A stretch of DNA of 64,000 nt, taken from contig CALATA010000021.1 in assembly GCA_937888905.1 (NCBI GenBank), forward strand, positions 186,001 through 250,000. Direction: 5' to 3'. Position 1 is the first letter of the stretch. Each line of letters opens with the position of its first letter. This DNA is from Terrimonas sp937888905 (GTDB taxonomy: Bacteria > Bacteroidota > Bacteroidia > Chitinophagales > Chitinophagaceae). A program made the position numbers and the translations under genes. Shown here piece after piece: positions 50,618 to 58,533 of this stretch. A model generated the notes under the pieces. It searched no databases. It was given only the letters and a program-made list of their open reading frames with translations, and was not told the origin of the DNA.

Positions 50618-52123
50618 ATGGGTAAAATAACAGGATTTCTGGAATTCACGCGGGAGATGCCCGGCAAGAAGCCCGTGGCTGACCGCCTGAAACATTATAA
50701 CGAGTTTGTAGAAAGGTACAGTGAAAGCAAACTCAATGAGCAGTCGGCACGTTGTATGGACTGCGGCGTGCCGTTTTGCCATAGTGGCTGTCCGCTGGGC
50801 AATGTCATTCCCGAATTCAACGATGCTGTTTTCCGTAAAAATTATGAGGAGGCTTACAGCATTCTTGCTTCAACGAATAACTTTCCCGAATTCACCGGAC
50901 GTATTTGTCCTGCCCCTTGTGAAAGTGCCTGCGTATTAGGTATTAACCAGCCGCCTGTAGCAATCGAGGAAATAGAAAAACACATCATTGAAATTGCCTT
51001 TGAAAAAGGCTTTGTGAAGCCGCGTCGTCCGCTGGTGCGCACCGGCAAAAAAGTAGCGGTAGTAGGTAGCGGCCCGGCAGGTCTTGCCGCCGCTGCGCAA
51101 CTCAACTACGCAGGTCACCTGGTAACGGTATTCGAACGTGACGATGCACCGGGTGGTTTGTTGCGTTATGGCATTCCTGATTTCAAATTAGAAAAATGGG
51201 TGGTCGATCGCCGCATCTCTTTACTGGAAGAAGAAGGTGTAATCTTCCGTTGCCTCGCCCATGTGGGCGTGAACATCAACATCAATGATCTGCTGCGCGA
51301 ATACAATGCCATCGTACTGGCGGGCGGAAGCACAGCGCCGCGTGATCTGGCTATACCCGGCCGTGAATTAAACGGCGTTCATTTTGCGATGGACTTCCTG
51401 AAGCAGAACAATAAAAGAGTAGCCGGAAAAAATCCATTGATCAATTCGGCGATCGAAAGTAATATTCTTACAGAAGAAGTACTGGCTACAGGAAAAAATG
51501 TGATCGTGATCGGTGGCGGCGATACGGGAAGTGATTGCGTAGGCACGAGTAACCGGCACGGAGCCCTGTCGGTAACACAATTTGAGCTGATGCCCAAACC
51601 GCCTGAGAACAGAACGCAACACATGCCCTGGCCGAGTTACCCGATGTTGCTAAAAACAACAACTTCACACGAAGAAGGTGCGCAACGTCATTGGGCAGTT
51701 GCTACCAAGGAGTTTATCGGCGATGAAAACGGCAACCTGAAAGCCTTGAAAGTGGTGGACCTGGAATGGACCGCTTCTGCCGATGGCCGTCCTGCACAAT
51801 TCACGGAGGTGAAGGGCAGCGAAAGAGAGATGCCTTGCGAACTGGCGTTGCTGGCGATGGGCTTTGTGCATCCGCAGCACAGCGGTATGATTACCGAACT
51901 GGCCCTGGACACAGATGCACGCGGTAATGTGAAAGCGAGTGAAAAAGACTACAAAACAAGTATCTCCAAAATATTCAGCGCGGGTGATATGCGTCGCGGT
52001 CAGAGCCTGGTGGTATGGGCCATCAGCGAGGGACGCGAGTGCGCGCGGAAGGTGGATGAGTTCCTGATGGGCGCATCTATCCTGGAAGCGAAGGAAGATT
52101 CTATTTTGCAGGCCTTTGCGTGA
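50618..52123 (+). CDS. gltD: Glutamate synthase small subunit
   Basis: A 501-residue FAD and Fe-S oxidoreductase that feeds electrons from NAD(P)H to GltB. The N-terminal Fe-S region has CMDCGVPFCHSGCPLGN and GRICPAPCESACVLG. The FAD-binding motif is VVGSGPAGLAAAAQL and the NAD(P)H motif VIVIGGGDTGSDCVGTSNR. The end is the usual GDMRRGQSLVVWAISEGRECA. It starts 41 bases after gltB. A palindrome follows the stop. Confidence 0.96.
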   Translation: MGKITGFLEFTREMPGKKPVADRLKHYNEFVERYSESKLNEQSARCMDCGVPFCHSGCPLGNVIPEFNDAVFRKNYEEAYSILASTNNFPEFTGRICPAPCESACVLGINQPPVAIEEIEKHIIEIAFEKGFVKPRRPLVRTGKKVAVVGSGPAGLAAAAQLNYAGHLVTVFERDDAPGGLLRYGIPDFKLEKWVVDRRISLLEEEGVIFRCLAHVGVNININDLLREYNAIVLAGGSTAPRDLAIPGRELNGVHFAMDFLKQNNKRVAGKNPLINSAIESNILTEEVLATGKNVIVIGGGDTGSDCVGTSNRHGALSVTQFELMPKPPENRTQHMPWPSYPMLLKTTTSHEEGAQRHWAVATKEFIGDENGNLKALKVVDLEWTASADGRPAQFTEVKGSEREMPCELALLAMGFVHPQHSGMITELALDTDARGNVKASEKDYKTSISKIFSAGDMRRGQSLVVWAISEGRECARKVDEFLMGASILEAKEDSILQAFA

Positions 52124-52158
52124 GGGGAACAGCCGTTTTACGTAACAAGTAGCAAGTT

Positions 52159-52186
52159 CCAAGGTTGGTGTATACACCAACCTTGG
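52159..52186. terminator. 28-bp perfect palindrome between gltD and the nuclease gene
   Basis: CCAAGGTTGGTGTA and its exact complement form a loopless palindrome centred on GTGTATACAC, the same centre as the palindrome at 16198-16241. It lies between convergent genes and could act as a terminator although T runs are lacking. Confidence 0.6.
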
Positions 52187-52198
52187 CCTACGCGTCTA

Positions 52199-53269
52199 TT
52201 AGCTGTTTGTAGTTTCAAACAATTCATGCAATTTCTGTTGCAGTAGTTTCTTATCCGGCAGTTGTGTTTGATATTTTGAAATTAAAGTTGGTGAGAGCGT
52301 CCGGTTCAACGCATATTCCACGACCTCGTTATCCCGGTCTTTACAAAGTAAAATGCCGATGCTGGGGTTTTCATTTTCCTTTTTAACATCCCGGTCAAGT
52401 GCTTCGAGATAAAAATTTAATTTCCCTAAATGTTCGGGTTTAAAATCATCGGCTTTCAATTCAAAGGCGACGAGGCATTGTAAATCGCGGTGATAAAACA
52501 ACAGGTCGATGTAAAAATCACTCTTCCCTACTTGTATTTTATACTGATCGCCAATAAAAATAAAATCCTTTCCCAATTCCAGAATAAAATCACGCATCTG
52601 TTTGATCAGGCCTCTTTGCAAATCACTTTCGTTGTACGAATCAGGCAGATTTAAAAACTCAAAAATATAGCTGTCTTTAAAAGTCTTGCCGATATCGGGA
52701 TGGCTGTTTGATTTCGGGGGAATGGGTTTTTGATTTCCGATCACCATGCGTTCAAAGAGGCTTGCGGATATCTGGCGGTCGAGTTCTCGTACGCTGTAAT
52801 TTTCTTTGACCGTCATCCGGATGTAGAACTCTCTCTCTTCTTCAGATTTACATCTGGCAAAAATTGTTCGGTGATGTGTCCAGCTTATTTGACTAAGAAT
52901 CGTCTTTCTGATATCCTGTTGTTCAAATTGTGGGCGCAGTGAGGCCCCAAATATATCAGGCTGATTTCCAGTCTCCTGTAATTGTCGCCGCAGTGAGGCG
53001 ACAATTTGGGTATTAGCATAAACCTCATAAAATTGAATCATTCGATACAAGCTGCTTTTATTAAACCCTTTCAATTCAGGGTTGTTCTTCTGAATAAACT
53101 CAGCCAATTCCTCCACCATTTTATCACCCCATTCTGCGGTTGACAGTTTAGTTTTTATATACCCACCGACGTTCCAATAAAGGTTTATCAACTCGGTATT
53201 TACTGCGCGTATTGCATTGTTTCTCGACTGACGTATCAGCTCAACAATGTCTAAAAATTGTTTTTCCAT
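52199..53269 (-). CDS. DUF1016 / YhcG-type PDDEXK nuclease
   Basis: A 356-residue protein. The N-terminal DUF1016_N domain (IVELIRQSRNNAIRAVNTELINLYWNVG; KMVEELAEFIQKNNPELKGFNKSSLYRMIQFY) is followed, after a variable linker, by EREFYIRMTVKENYSVRELDRQI. The PDDEXK nuclease domain follows (FIGDQYKIQVGKSDFYIDLLFYHRDLQCLVAFELKAD, in part), with the acidic D-x-L...E-L-K core. Family members are linked to DNA repair and mobile-DNA or defence contexts. The linker (about 100-130) is encoded by two hairpin repeats. ATG 53269 (MEKQFLDIVEL) is chosen; ATG 53284 is possible. Its base composition is more AT-rich than its neighbours. Confidence 0.85.
   Translation of the reverse strand: MEKQFLDIVELIRQSRNNAIRAVNTELINLYWNVGGYIKTKLSTAEWGDKMVEELAEFIQKNNPELKGFNKSSLYRMIQFYEVYANTQIVASLRRQLQETGNQPDIFGASLRPQFEQQDIRKTILSQISWTHHRTIFARCKSEEEREFYIRMTVKENYSVRELDRQISASLFERMVIGNQKPIPPKSNSHPDIGKTFKDSYIFEFLNLPDSYNESDLQRGLIKQMRDFILELGKDFIFIGDQYKIQVGKSDFYIDLLFYHRDLQCLVAFELKADDFKPEHLGKLNFYLEALDRDVKKENENPSIGILLCKDRDNEVVEYALNRTLSPTLISKYQTQLPDKKLLQQKLHELFETTNS
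52980..53006. repeat. Hairpin repeat inside the nuclease coding sequence
   Basis: AATTGTCGCC-GCAGTGA-GGCGACAATT, a 10-bp perfect stem, lies in the linker of the DUF1016 gene. A degenerate second copy with the same GCAGTGA loop lies at 52929-52951. Both are read in frame as A-S-L-R-(R/P)-Q. Confidence 0.75.
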
Positions 53270-53346
53270 TTCGCAATATAGCATCACAAAATGCCGAACG
53301 CATCAAATGGGAATACATTAAAAACTAAGCGTTTAAACATCGTTTA

Positions 53347-53387
53347 CTTTTGCAATTGTGTCCGCAATGCGGACACAATTGCAAAAG
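53347..53387. repeat. 41-bp near-perfect palindrome in the nuclease/protease divergent region
   Basis: Twenty-base arms (CTTTTGCAATTGTGTCCGCA and its complement) flank one central base. Its TTGTGTCCGCA...TGCGGACACAA core resembles the hairpin within the nuclease gene. As it lies between the two divergent genes it could be an operator, or a copy of a palindromic element. Confidence 0.7.
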
Positions 53388-53445
53388 ACTGAATATTCTC
53401 CTTTTAAGAAAAAAATTATATTTTGGACGTAACAACAATTGCTTT

Positions 53446-54483
53446 ATGACATGCTTAGGATACGATTGGAAGCCGCAATCTAACAAGCCACCAAATGATG
53501 TTGCTTTCGCAATAATCAATTTGATAAATCATCTTGTTAAAACACAGTCCCCCGAGTTAATAACTTTTTTTCCTTTTCAGGGACGTTTTCACTTTGAATA
53601 CTTCTTTGGAGATGATAACGCGATATTCAAATTAATCAGCCTTGACGGAACCGGTATCCCATCAATAGGAGTTATAAAAGAAAATCACATTATCAGTAAT
53701 GCTAGAAGTTTAAGATCTCAAACCGCTTTTCCAAGCTTCTCCGATGTAAACAGACATTTTCCGCAATATTTCTCGCCAGAAGAGTTTACATATATAGGAA
53801 GTCAAAAAGACATGACCTTTAGCTGGCAGCATTTTGAAGAATACATAACTGATTATCTGAACGCATATGTGTTACCTCATGTAATGGAATTGAATAGAAG
53901 AAGAGTATTAGGTGTGATACCTACCGCTCCTCAATATGAGACTCAGAAAATACTAAACAGTATTTATGTTATAGAAACTCCCTCAACAGCCAGTCAAGGA
54001 TCTTGTTTTATGCTGAAAAATTTCGGACTAGTAAGTTGTGCACATTGTATAGCTGACGATAGTTTTATTTATAAGGCGTCGGACATTGGTACTCGTTTTT
54101 CCGTAGAAATAAGTAAAAAAAATGACACAATTGATATTGCGTTGTTCTCTGCGAAGGGATTAGATTCCAGCTCTGGGTTAGAAATTGGAGATTCTGACAC
54201 CATTCAACTAAATGATCATATCGCTGTAGCAGGTTTTCCGAATCACAACTATGGTGACACCGGGATTTTTTCGCCAGGACTAATCATAGGATTTCGAACA
54301 GTATCCTCAATTAGGAGATTCCTGACTAATATTCCTTTAATAGCTGGTAACAGTGGTGGGCCGATAATTTCAAGTAAAAACAAGGTCATTGGGGTGGCGG
54401 TTACAGGAGCTGATAAAATGGAAAATGCAGGTATAACAGAAAATCACGGTATAATCCCGATTAATGCCTTGCGAGTGCTATAA
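53446..54483 (+). CDS. Trypsin-like serine protease with unknown N-terminal domain
   Basis: A 345-residue protein without signal peptide. The C-terminal 160 residues are a trypsin-like domain: SQGSCFMLKNFGLVSCAHCIADD holds the His, DIALFSAKG the Asp and PLIAGNSGGPIISSKNKVIGV the Ser. The N-terminal 170 residues (VAFAIINLINHLVKTQSPELITFFPF, YFSPEEFTYIGSQKDMTF) match no family I know. ATG 53446 was chosen because the open frame upstream to 53350 runs through a palindrome. The region is clearly AT-richer than its neighbours, a sign of transfer. It is divergent from the DUF1016 nuclease gene. Cytoplasmic trypsin-like proteases with accessory domains occur in defence systems, but that role is unproven here. 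Confidence 0.8.
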   Translation: MTCLGYDWKPQSNKPPNDVAFAIINLINHLVKTQSPELITFFPFQGRFHFEYFFGDDNAIFKLISLDGTGIPSIGVIKENHIISNARSLRSQTAFPSFSDVNRHFPQYFSPEEFTYIGSQKDMTFSWQHFEEYITDYLNAYVLPHVMELNRRRVLGVIPTAPQYETQKILNSIYVIETPSTASQGSCFMLKNFGLVSCAHCIADDSFIYKASDIGTRFSVEISKKNDTIDIALFSAKGLDSSSGLEIGDSDTIQLNDHIAVAGFPNHNYGDTGIFSPGLIIGFRTVSSIRRFLTNIPLIAGNSGGPIISSKNKVIGVAVTGADKMENAGITENHGIIPINALRVL

Positions 54484-54521
54484 AGTATGCTAGACTTTCT
54501 AAAATATCTTTTCAGTCCCCC

Positions 54522-55031
54522 TTACCGCAATTTCCGGTAAAACATGATCATACTCCCGTAAGCCCGCACCATCGTCAGTATCGGTTCATCACGTTGCACG
54601 GGATCCGGACCATTTTTGCTGTCCATCAATGAACGGGTAAAATCGATCCATCCATTAGGAAGTAATACCAATCTTTTTAAGATAGCCGTGTGCGGATGAT
54701 CGCGGTTAGGATTAGATGTGCGCCAGGCGATGATATCTCCCGGCTGCGCCTCGAAACGATTAACGCGGCGATATTCGTCGGCGAGAACACGCGCCACATG
54801 CCTGCCCGAATAAACCGAATAACCCCAACGCTCATGCGTTCCCAACGAAAACCCGTGACACCAGGATTGATTTTGCGCCTGCGAACCACCGTATGATACC
54901 CACGCCAATACCTGGTTGCCTAAATCGGTACGGACGATATAGTCATTGCCGCTGGCTTCCACCGTTTCTCCCCAGGGCATTCTTTCTGCATCATAAATAT
55001 TGCTATAGCCGGTATATAAAAGAGGCGACAT
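54522..55031 (-). CDS. CHAP/NlpC-P60-like cysteine hydrolase (putative)
   Basis: A 169-residue protein starting MSPLLYTGYSNIYDAERMPWG. A candidate catalytic Cys occurs in QNQSWCHGFSLGTH and, after about 55 residues, RFEAQPGDIIAWRTSNPNRDHPHTAIL shows the P-G-D-I-(I/V)-x-W...H-(T/V)-x-I pattern typical of CHAP/NlpC-P60 papain-like amidases. No signal peptide is visible. It may be a cytoplasmic amidase-fold protein or an effector. The assignment rests on the motif spacing alone. It lies between the protease gene and ppc, reading toward the protease gene. Confidence 0.55.
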   Translation of the reverse strand: MSPLLYTGYSNIYDAERMPWGETVEASGNDYIVRTDLGNQVLAWVSYGGSQAQNQSWCHGFSLGTHERWGYSVYSGRHVARVLADEYRRVNRFEAQPGDIIAWRTSNPNRDHPHTAILKRLVLLPNGWIDFTRSLMDSKNGPDPVQRDEPILTMVRAYGSMIMFYRKLR

Positions 55032-55101
55032 GATTGCTGTTTTGTTATTGAAAATTACAAAAAAACAAGCATGCCGCCTATCACACAAAGTGGGGATAAT
55101 A

Positions 55102-57681
55102 TCAGGCTGAATTACGTCCGGCGTTGATGATGCCGAAGGAACAACGCATCACCAGTTTTTCATAAACCGGCCGCAAGGGCGATGTTACCAGTTGTTCTTC
55201 CATTTCCCGGATCCGCGTAAGTGCGTATTGCTGAATGGTTACCAGCGGCATCACAATGCGTTCCCGCATCTGGATAGACAGTTGATCGATCGGGTAATCC
55301 TGCATCAACTCGGTATGTCCGGATAACTTAAATAAATATTGGCGCGTCAGCTCAAATTCATGGTAGATCATCTGCCAGATCTCGCCAAACTGTTTGTGCC
55401 TGGATAAATAACTCGTAAGGGGGAAGAATGATTTCATCATGGCCATCTCACAGTTATCGAGCAAAGTCTTGAAGAACAATGATTCTTTATAAAGTTTCTT
55501 CAGTTCATCCAGTCGTCCATCTTTCTCCAGTTTCTGCAACGCGGATCCTACACCATAAAAGCCGGTTACATTTTGTTTCAACTGGCTCCAGGATCCTGCG
55601 AAAGGAATAGCCCGCAAATCTTTCAATGATATACCCGATGACTTACCACGTTTCGCAGGACGGCTGCCGATATTCGTCTGGTTGTAAAATCGCAGAGGAC
55701 TTGCATGCACCAGGTAATCGGTCAGATAAGGATGATTTTTTAATTGTTTATATGAGTCGAATCCCGCTTCGGCAAGTTGCTGCAGCAGTTCCGTTTCTTT
55801 ATCGGAAAGGATCGTATTGCGGCTTACAAACAAATCATTGCTGATGCCGGCGTTCAACAACTGACCGATGTTGAACTCAGCTGCATCGATGGTGCCGAAG
55901 TTGGAACTAACGGTCTGCCCCTGTATGGTAAGTTGTATTTCTTTATTGGAAATATTGCGGCCCATAGATGCATAAAAACGATGTGTTTTGCCGCCGCCGC
56001 GTGAAGGCGGCCCGCCGCGTCCATCGAAGAAGATAACGTCGACGCCGTACTCGCGGGAGATGCGCGTCAGCTCTTCCTTGGCTTTGTAAATACTCCAGTT
56101 GGCCATCAGGTAACCTCCGTCTTTGGTACCATCGGAGAACCCAACCATGATCGTCTGGAAGTTCTTTCTCCTCTCGAGGTGTTCGCGGTAGGCAGGGTCG
56201 CGGTATAATTTTTCCATCACCGCCGCAGCATGTTTCAGGTCTTCGATCGTTTCGAAAAGCGGAACGATGTCTATGTTCATTTCGTCTTTCTTCCAGCCCG
56301 CCAGCAGGAACAACGCGAATACTTCCATGGCATTTGCGGCGCTGTTGCATTGGCTGATGATATAGCGGTTGCAGCCATCTGCCCCGTTGTATTGCTGGAT
56401 CGTTTTGATCGCGGCCACGCACTCGAGCGTATCGCGTTCCACGTCGTCTTTGAATAAAGACGGATCGGCGGTTTCGGTAATCGTGGAAAGAAAACTGATC
56501 TTTTTTTCTTCCGGCCATCTGGGATAGTCTGCAGGTACAATGTAATTGCTTTCCGCCATCGTTTCAAAGAGATGGGTATGCACACCACTCTCCTGCCGGA
56601 TGTCGAGTGAAGCAAAGTGTACACCGAAAATATGCACTTTGTTCAGCAGGCTTTCGACCAGGTGCTGAAACAAACCATTGTGTTCATGAATAATGATCTT
56701 GCGTACCTGTTCCAGCGTTTCAACGATATCTTCTTTGCTAAGGTGTGAACGATAGCCGGGGATGAAAAGGTTGTCGTATAGTTTTTTCTCCAGTCCTATG
56801 AGCAGTGGTTCAATGCCCTGGAATGTGAGGCGGCGGCGCAGTTTACGTACATCGAGGTAATAGCATTTGAGGATGCTGCCGCGCAGTGAGTCGGCGACCC
56901 GCAGCGTGGTTTCGGTATTGACGAAAGGGTTGCCGTCGCGGTCGCCTCCGGGCCAGAATCCCATCTGGAATACCGGATTTTCGGTACCGACTGCATGTGG
57001 GAAAGAACCTTTCAATGCAGCAATGATGCGGCCGGCGGCCGGATAAAATACATTTTCCATGTACCATATCAGGCTGACAGCTTCGTCGTAAGGCGTAGGC
57101 TTTTCTTTTTTGAGAAAAGGTGTACGTCCGAGTTGCTGTTGCAGTGTATTAACGAGTGTCGCGTTATTATCGGCCAACGCTTTGGAAAGATCGTGAATGA
57201 TGCCGAGTACAGGACCGGGATAAAACTGTGTAGGGTGTGCGGTGAGCACCAGTCTCACGGTGAAGTCTTCCAATTTTTTTGCCAGTTCATCCTGTTTTTC
57301 GGTACGTATGATTTCCGACTCAAGGTGTTTGAGTGTACCTACCCCGTTCATATCATGTACCTCGCGGAAAGCGGAATCTTCGAGTGCGTCGAACAGTACC
57401 ACCTGTCTTTCGGCATACTGCACAAAGCGGAAAAGCAGATCGAGTTTCTCCTGTTCGTTTACGTAAGCGGTTTGTTTACTGAAGAACTCTTCGATGATCT
57501 GTATAGGGCTTTGATTTTTCTTATAGCCGTCTTCGCAATTGCTGGACAGCAGGGAAAGGAGAATGCCTGTTTTTTCGATCTTATGAAAAGGAAGCGAAGT
57601 AAAAAGGCTGTTGTACAACTGGAATCTGATACCAACGAGATTCCTGAATTGCTGCAATGACTGCGACGAAGTGTGATCCAT
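55102..57681 (-). CDS. ppc: Phosphoenolpyruvate carboxylase
   Basis: An 859-residue enzyme forming oxaloacetate from PEP and bicarbonate, an anaplerotic reaction that feeds aspartate and glutamate families. The catalytic His is in LVLTAHPTQFYPG. The Lys/Arg site appears as VGFSDGTKDGGYLM and the glycine loop as FDGRGGPPSRGGGKTH, where the enterobacterial enzyme has FHGRGG. The protein ends in INAGRNSA rather than the common NTG terminus. These differences look like a lineage type rather than damage, as the frame is intact. It stands alone between the small CHAP-like gene and the ribosomal operon. Confidence 0.93.
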   Translation of the reverse strand: MDHTSSQSLQQFRNLVGIRFQLYNSLFTSLPFHKIEKTGILLSLLSSNCEDGYKKNQSPIQIIEEFFSKQTAYVNEQEKLDLLFRFVQYAERQVVLFDALEDSAFREVHDMNGVGTLKHLESEIIRTEKQDELAKKLEDFTVRLVLTAHPTQFYPGPVLGIIHDLSKALADNNATLVNTLQQQLGRTPFLKKEKPTPYDEAVSLIWYMENVFYPAAGRIIAALKGSFPHAVGTENPVFQMGFWPGGDRDGNPFVNTETTLRVADSLRGSILKCYYLDVRKLRRRLTFQGIEPLLIGLEKKLYDNLFIPGYRSHLSKEDIVETLEQVRKIIIHEHNGLFQHLVESLLNKVHIFGVHFASLDIRQESGVHTHLFETMAESNYIVPADYPRWPEEKKISFLSTITETADPSLFKDDVERDTLECVAAIKTIQQYNGADGCNRYIISQCNSAANAMEVFALFLLAGWKKDEMNIDIVPLFETIEDLKHAAAVMEKLYRDPAYREHLERRKNFQTIMVGFSDGTKDGGYLMANWSIYKAKEELTRISREYGVDVIFFDGRGGPPSRGGGKTHRFYASMGRNISNKEIQLTIQGQTVSSNFGTIDAAEFNIGQLLNAGISNDLFVSRNTILSDKETELLQQLAEAGFDSYKQLKNHPYLTDYLVHASPLRFYNQTNIGSRPAKRGKSSGISLKDLRAIPFAGSWSQLKQNVTGFYGVGSALQKLEKDGRLDELKKLYKESLFFKTLLDNCEMAMMKSFFPLTSYLSRHKQFGEIWQMIYHEFELTRQYLFKLSGHTELMQDYPIDQLSIQMRERIVMPLVTIQQYALTRIREMEEQLVTSPLRPVYEKLVMRCSFGIINAGRNSA

Positions 57682-57792
57682 GTAAACAGTGTTTTAAAAA
57701 AAGCATCGTAAAAAGAGGCAAGCAGCGGGTCGATGCCTGAAGTTAAACCATTTTGTGACAAACGCCTGTACGGTTAACGCAGAAAAATGATC

Positions 57793-57824
57793 AAAAAAAA
57801 TGCCCCCGGAAATCCGGGGGCATT
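57793..57824 (-). terminator. Terminator of the ribosomal protein operon
   Basis: On the minus strand AATGCCCCCGG-ATTT-CCGGGGGCATT is followed by eight T residues in all, about 20 bases after the rplQ stop. Confidence 0.92.
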
Positions 57825-57846
57825 ATCAAAACCTTGATATAGAGAA

Positions 57847-58344
57847 TTACTCTGCGGTAGTTTCTTCTGCGGCCGGAGCAGCTGTTTCAGCAGCTGGTGT
57901 TTCTTCCGCTTTCTTTTTGGCTCCACCTGCACGACGTGTACGTTTGGTAGCGGTTTTCGCTTCATCAGCACCTTTACCATATACTTCGTTGAAGTCAACC
58001 AGTTCGATCAGCGCTTTCTCAGCGTTGTCACCAGGACGTGCGCCGAGTTTGAGGATACGTGTGTAACCACCGGGACGGCCACCAACTTTTTCAGCGACAG
58101 CGCCGAACAGTTCTTTGATCGCTTCTTTGTCCTGCAGGTAGCTGAACACGATACGACGCTGGTGCGTGGTATTTTCTTTACCCTTGGTGATCAGTGGCTC
58201 TACGAACTTGCGCAGTGCTTTGGCTTTAGCCAGGGTAGTAACGATACGTTTGTGCTGGATCAACTGGCAAGCCAGGTTAGACAGCAGGGCCTCGCGGTGT
58301 GCTTTGGTACGGCCGAGGTTGTTAATTTTGTCTCCGTGACGCAT
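57847..58344 (-). CDS. rplQ: 50S ribosomal protein L17
   Basis: A 165-residue L17: the core MRHGDKINNLGRTKAHREALLSNLACQLI and the TTLAKAKALRKFVEPLITKGK segment are canonical. After about residue 120 there is an Ala/Glu/Lys-rich extension (KKKAEETPAAETAAPAAEE) of about 40 residues, as in other Bacteroidota L17 proteins. It is the last gene of the infA-rpmJ-rpsM-rpsK-rpsD-rpoA-rplQ cluster. Confidence 0.97.
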   Translation of the reverse strand: MRHGDKINNLGRTKAHREALLSNLACQLIQHKRIVTTLAKAKALRKFVEPLITKGKENTTHQRRIVFSYLQDKEAIKELFGAVAEKVGGRPGGYTRILKLGARPGDNAEKALIELVDFNEVYGKGADEAKTATKRTRRAGGAKKKAEETPAAETAAPAAEETTAE

Positions 58345-58533
58345 GACGTTTTAATTTGAGAATTTGATAATTTGAAAATTTGATGATTCTCATTTTATCA
58401 AACCGGGTTTTAAAATTTCGGTTGTACCGTGTCAAGGAATTACAACCTACTTACTATTTAATTAGACAATTTGATGATTTGATAATTTGAAAATTAATTG
58501 TCTGATCTTCAAATTATCAAATTCTCAAATTAA
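58345..58533. repeat. AATTTGATAATTTG repeats between rpoA and rplQ
   Basis: Two blocks of AATTTGATAATTTGAAAATT-like words (58347-58388 and 58459-58537) surround a more ordinary 70-base stretch. The end of the second block is the complement of its beginning (AATTTGATGATTTG versus CAAATTATCAAATT), so it can fold. It separates two genes that are usually adjacent. Confidence 0.75.

Noticed and set aside
53350..53445. N-terminal extension of the trypsin-like protease with a C-P-Q-C-G-H-N-C motif
   Set aside because: The Cys-rich motif is the translation of the 41-bp palindrome, and an ATG at 53446 follows.
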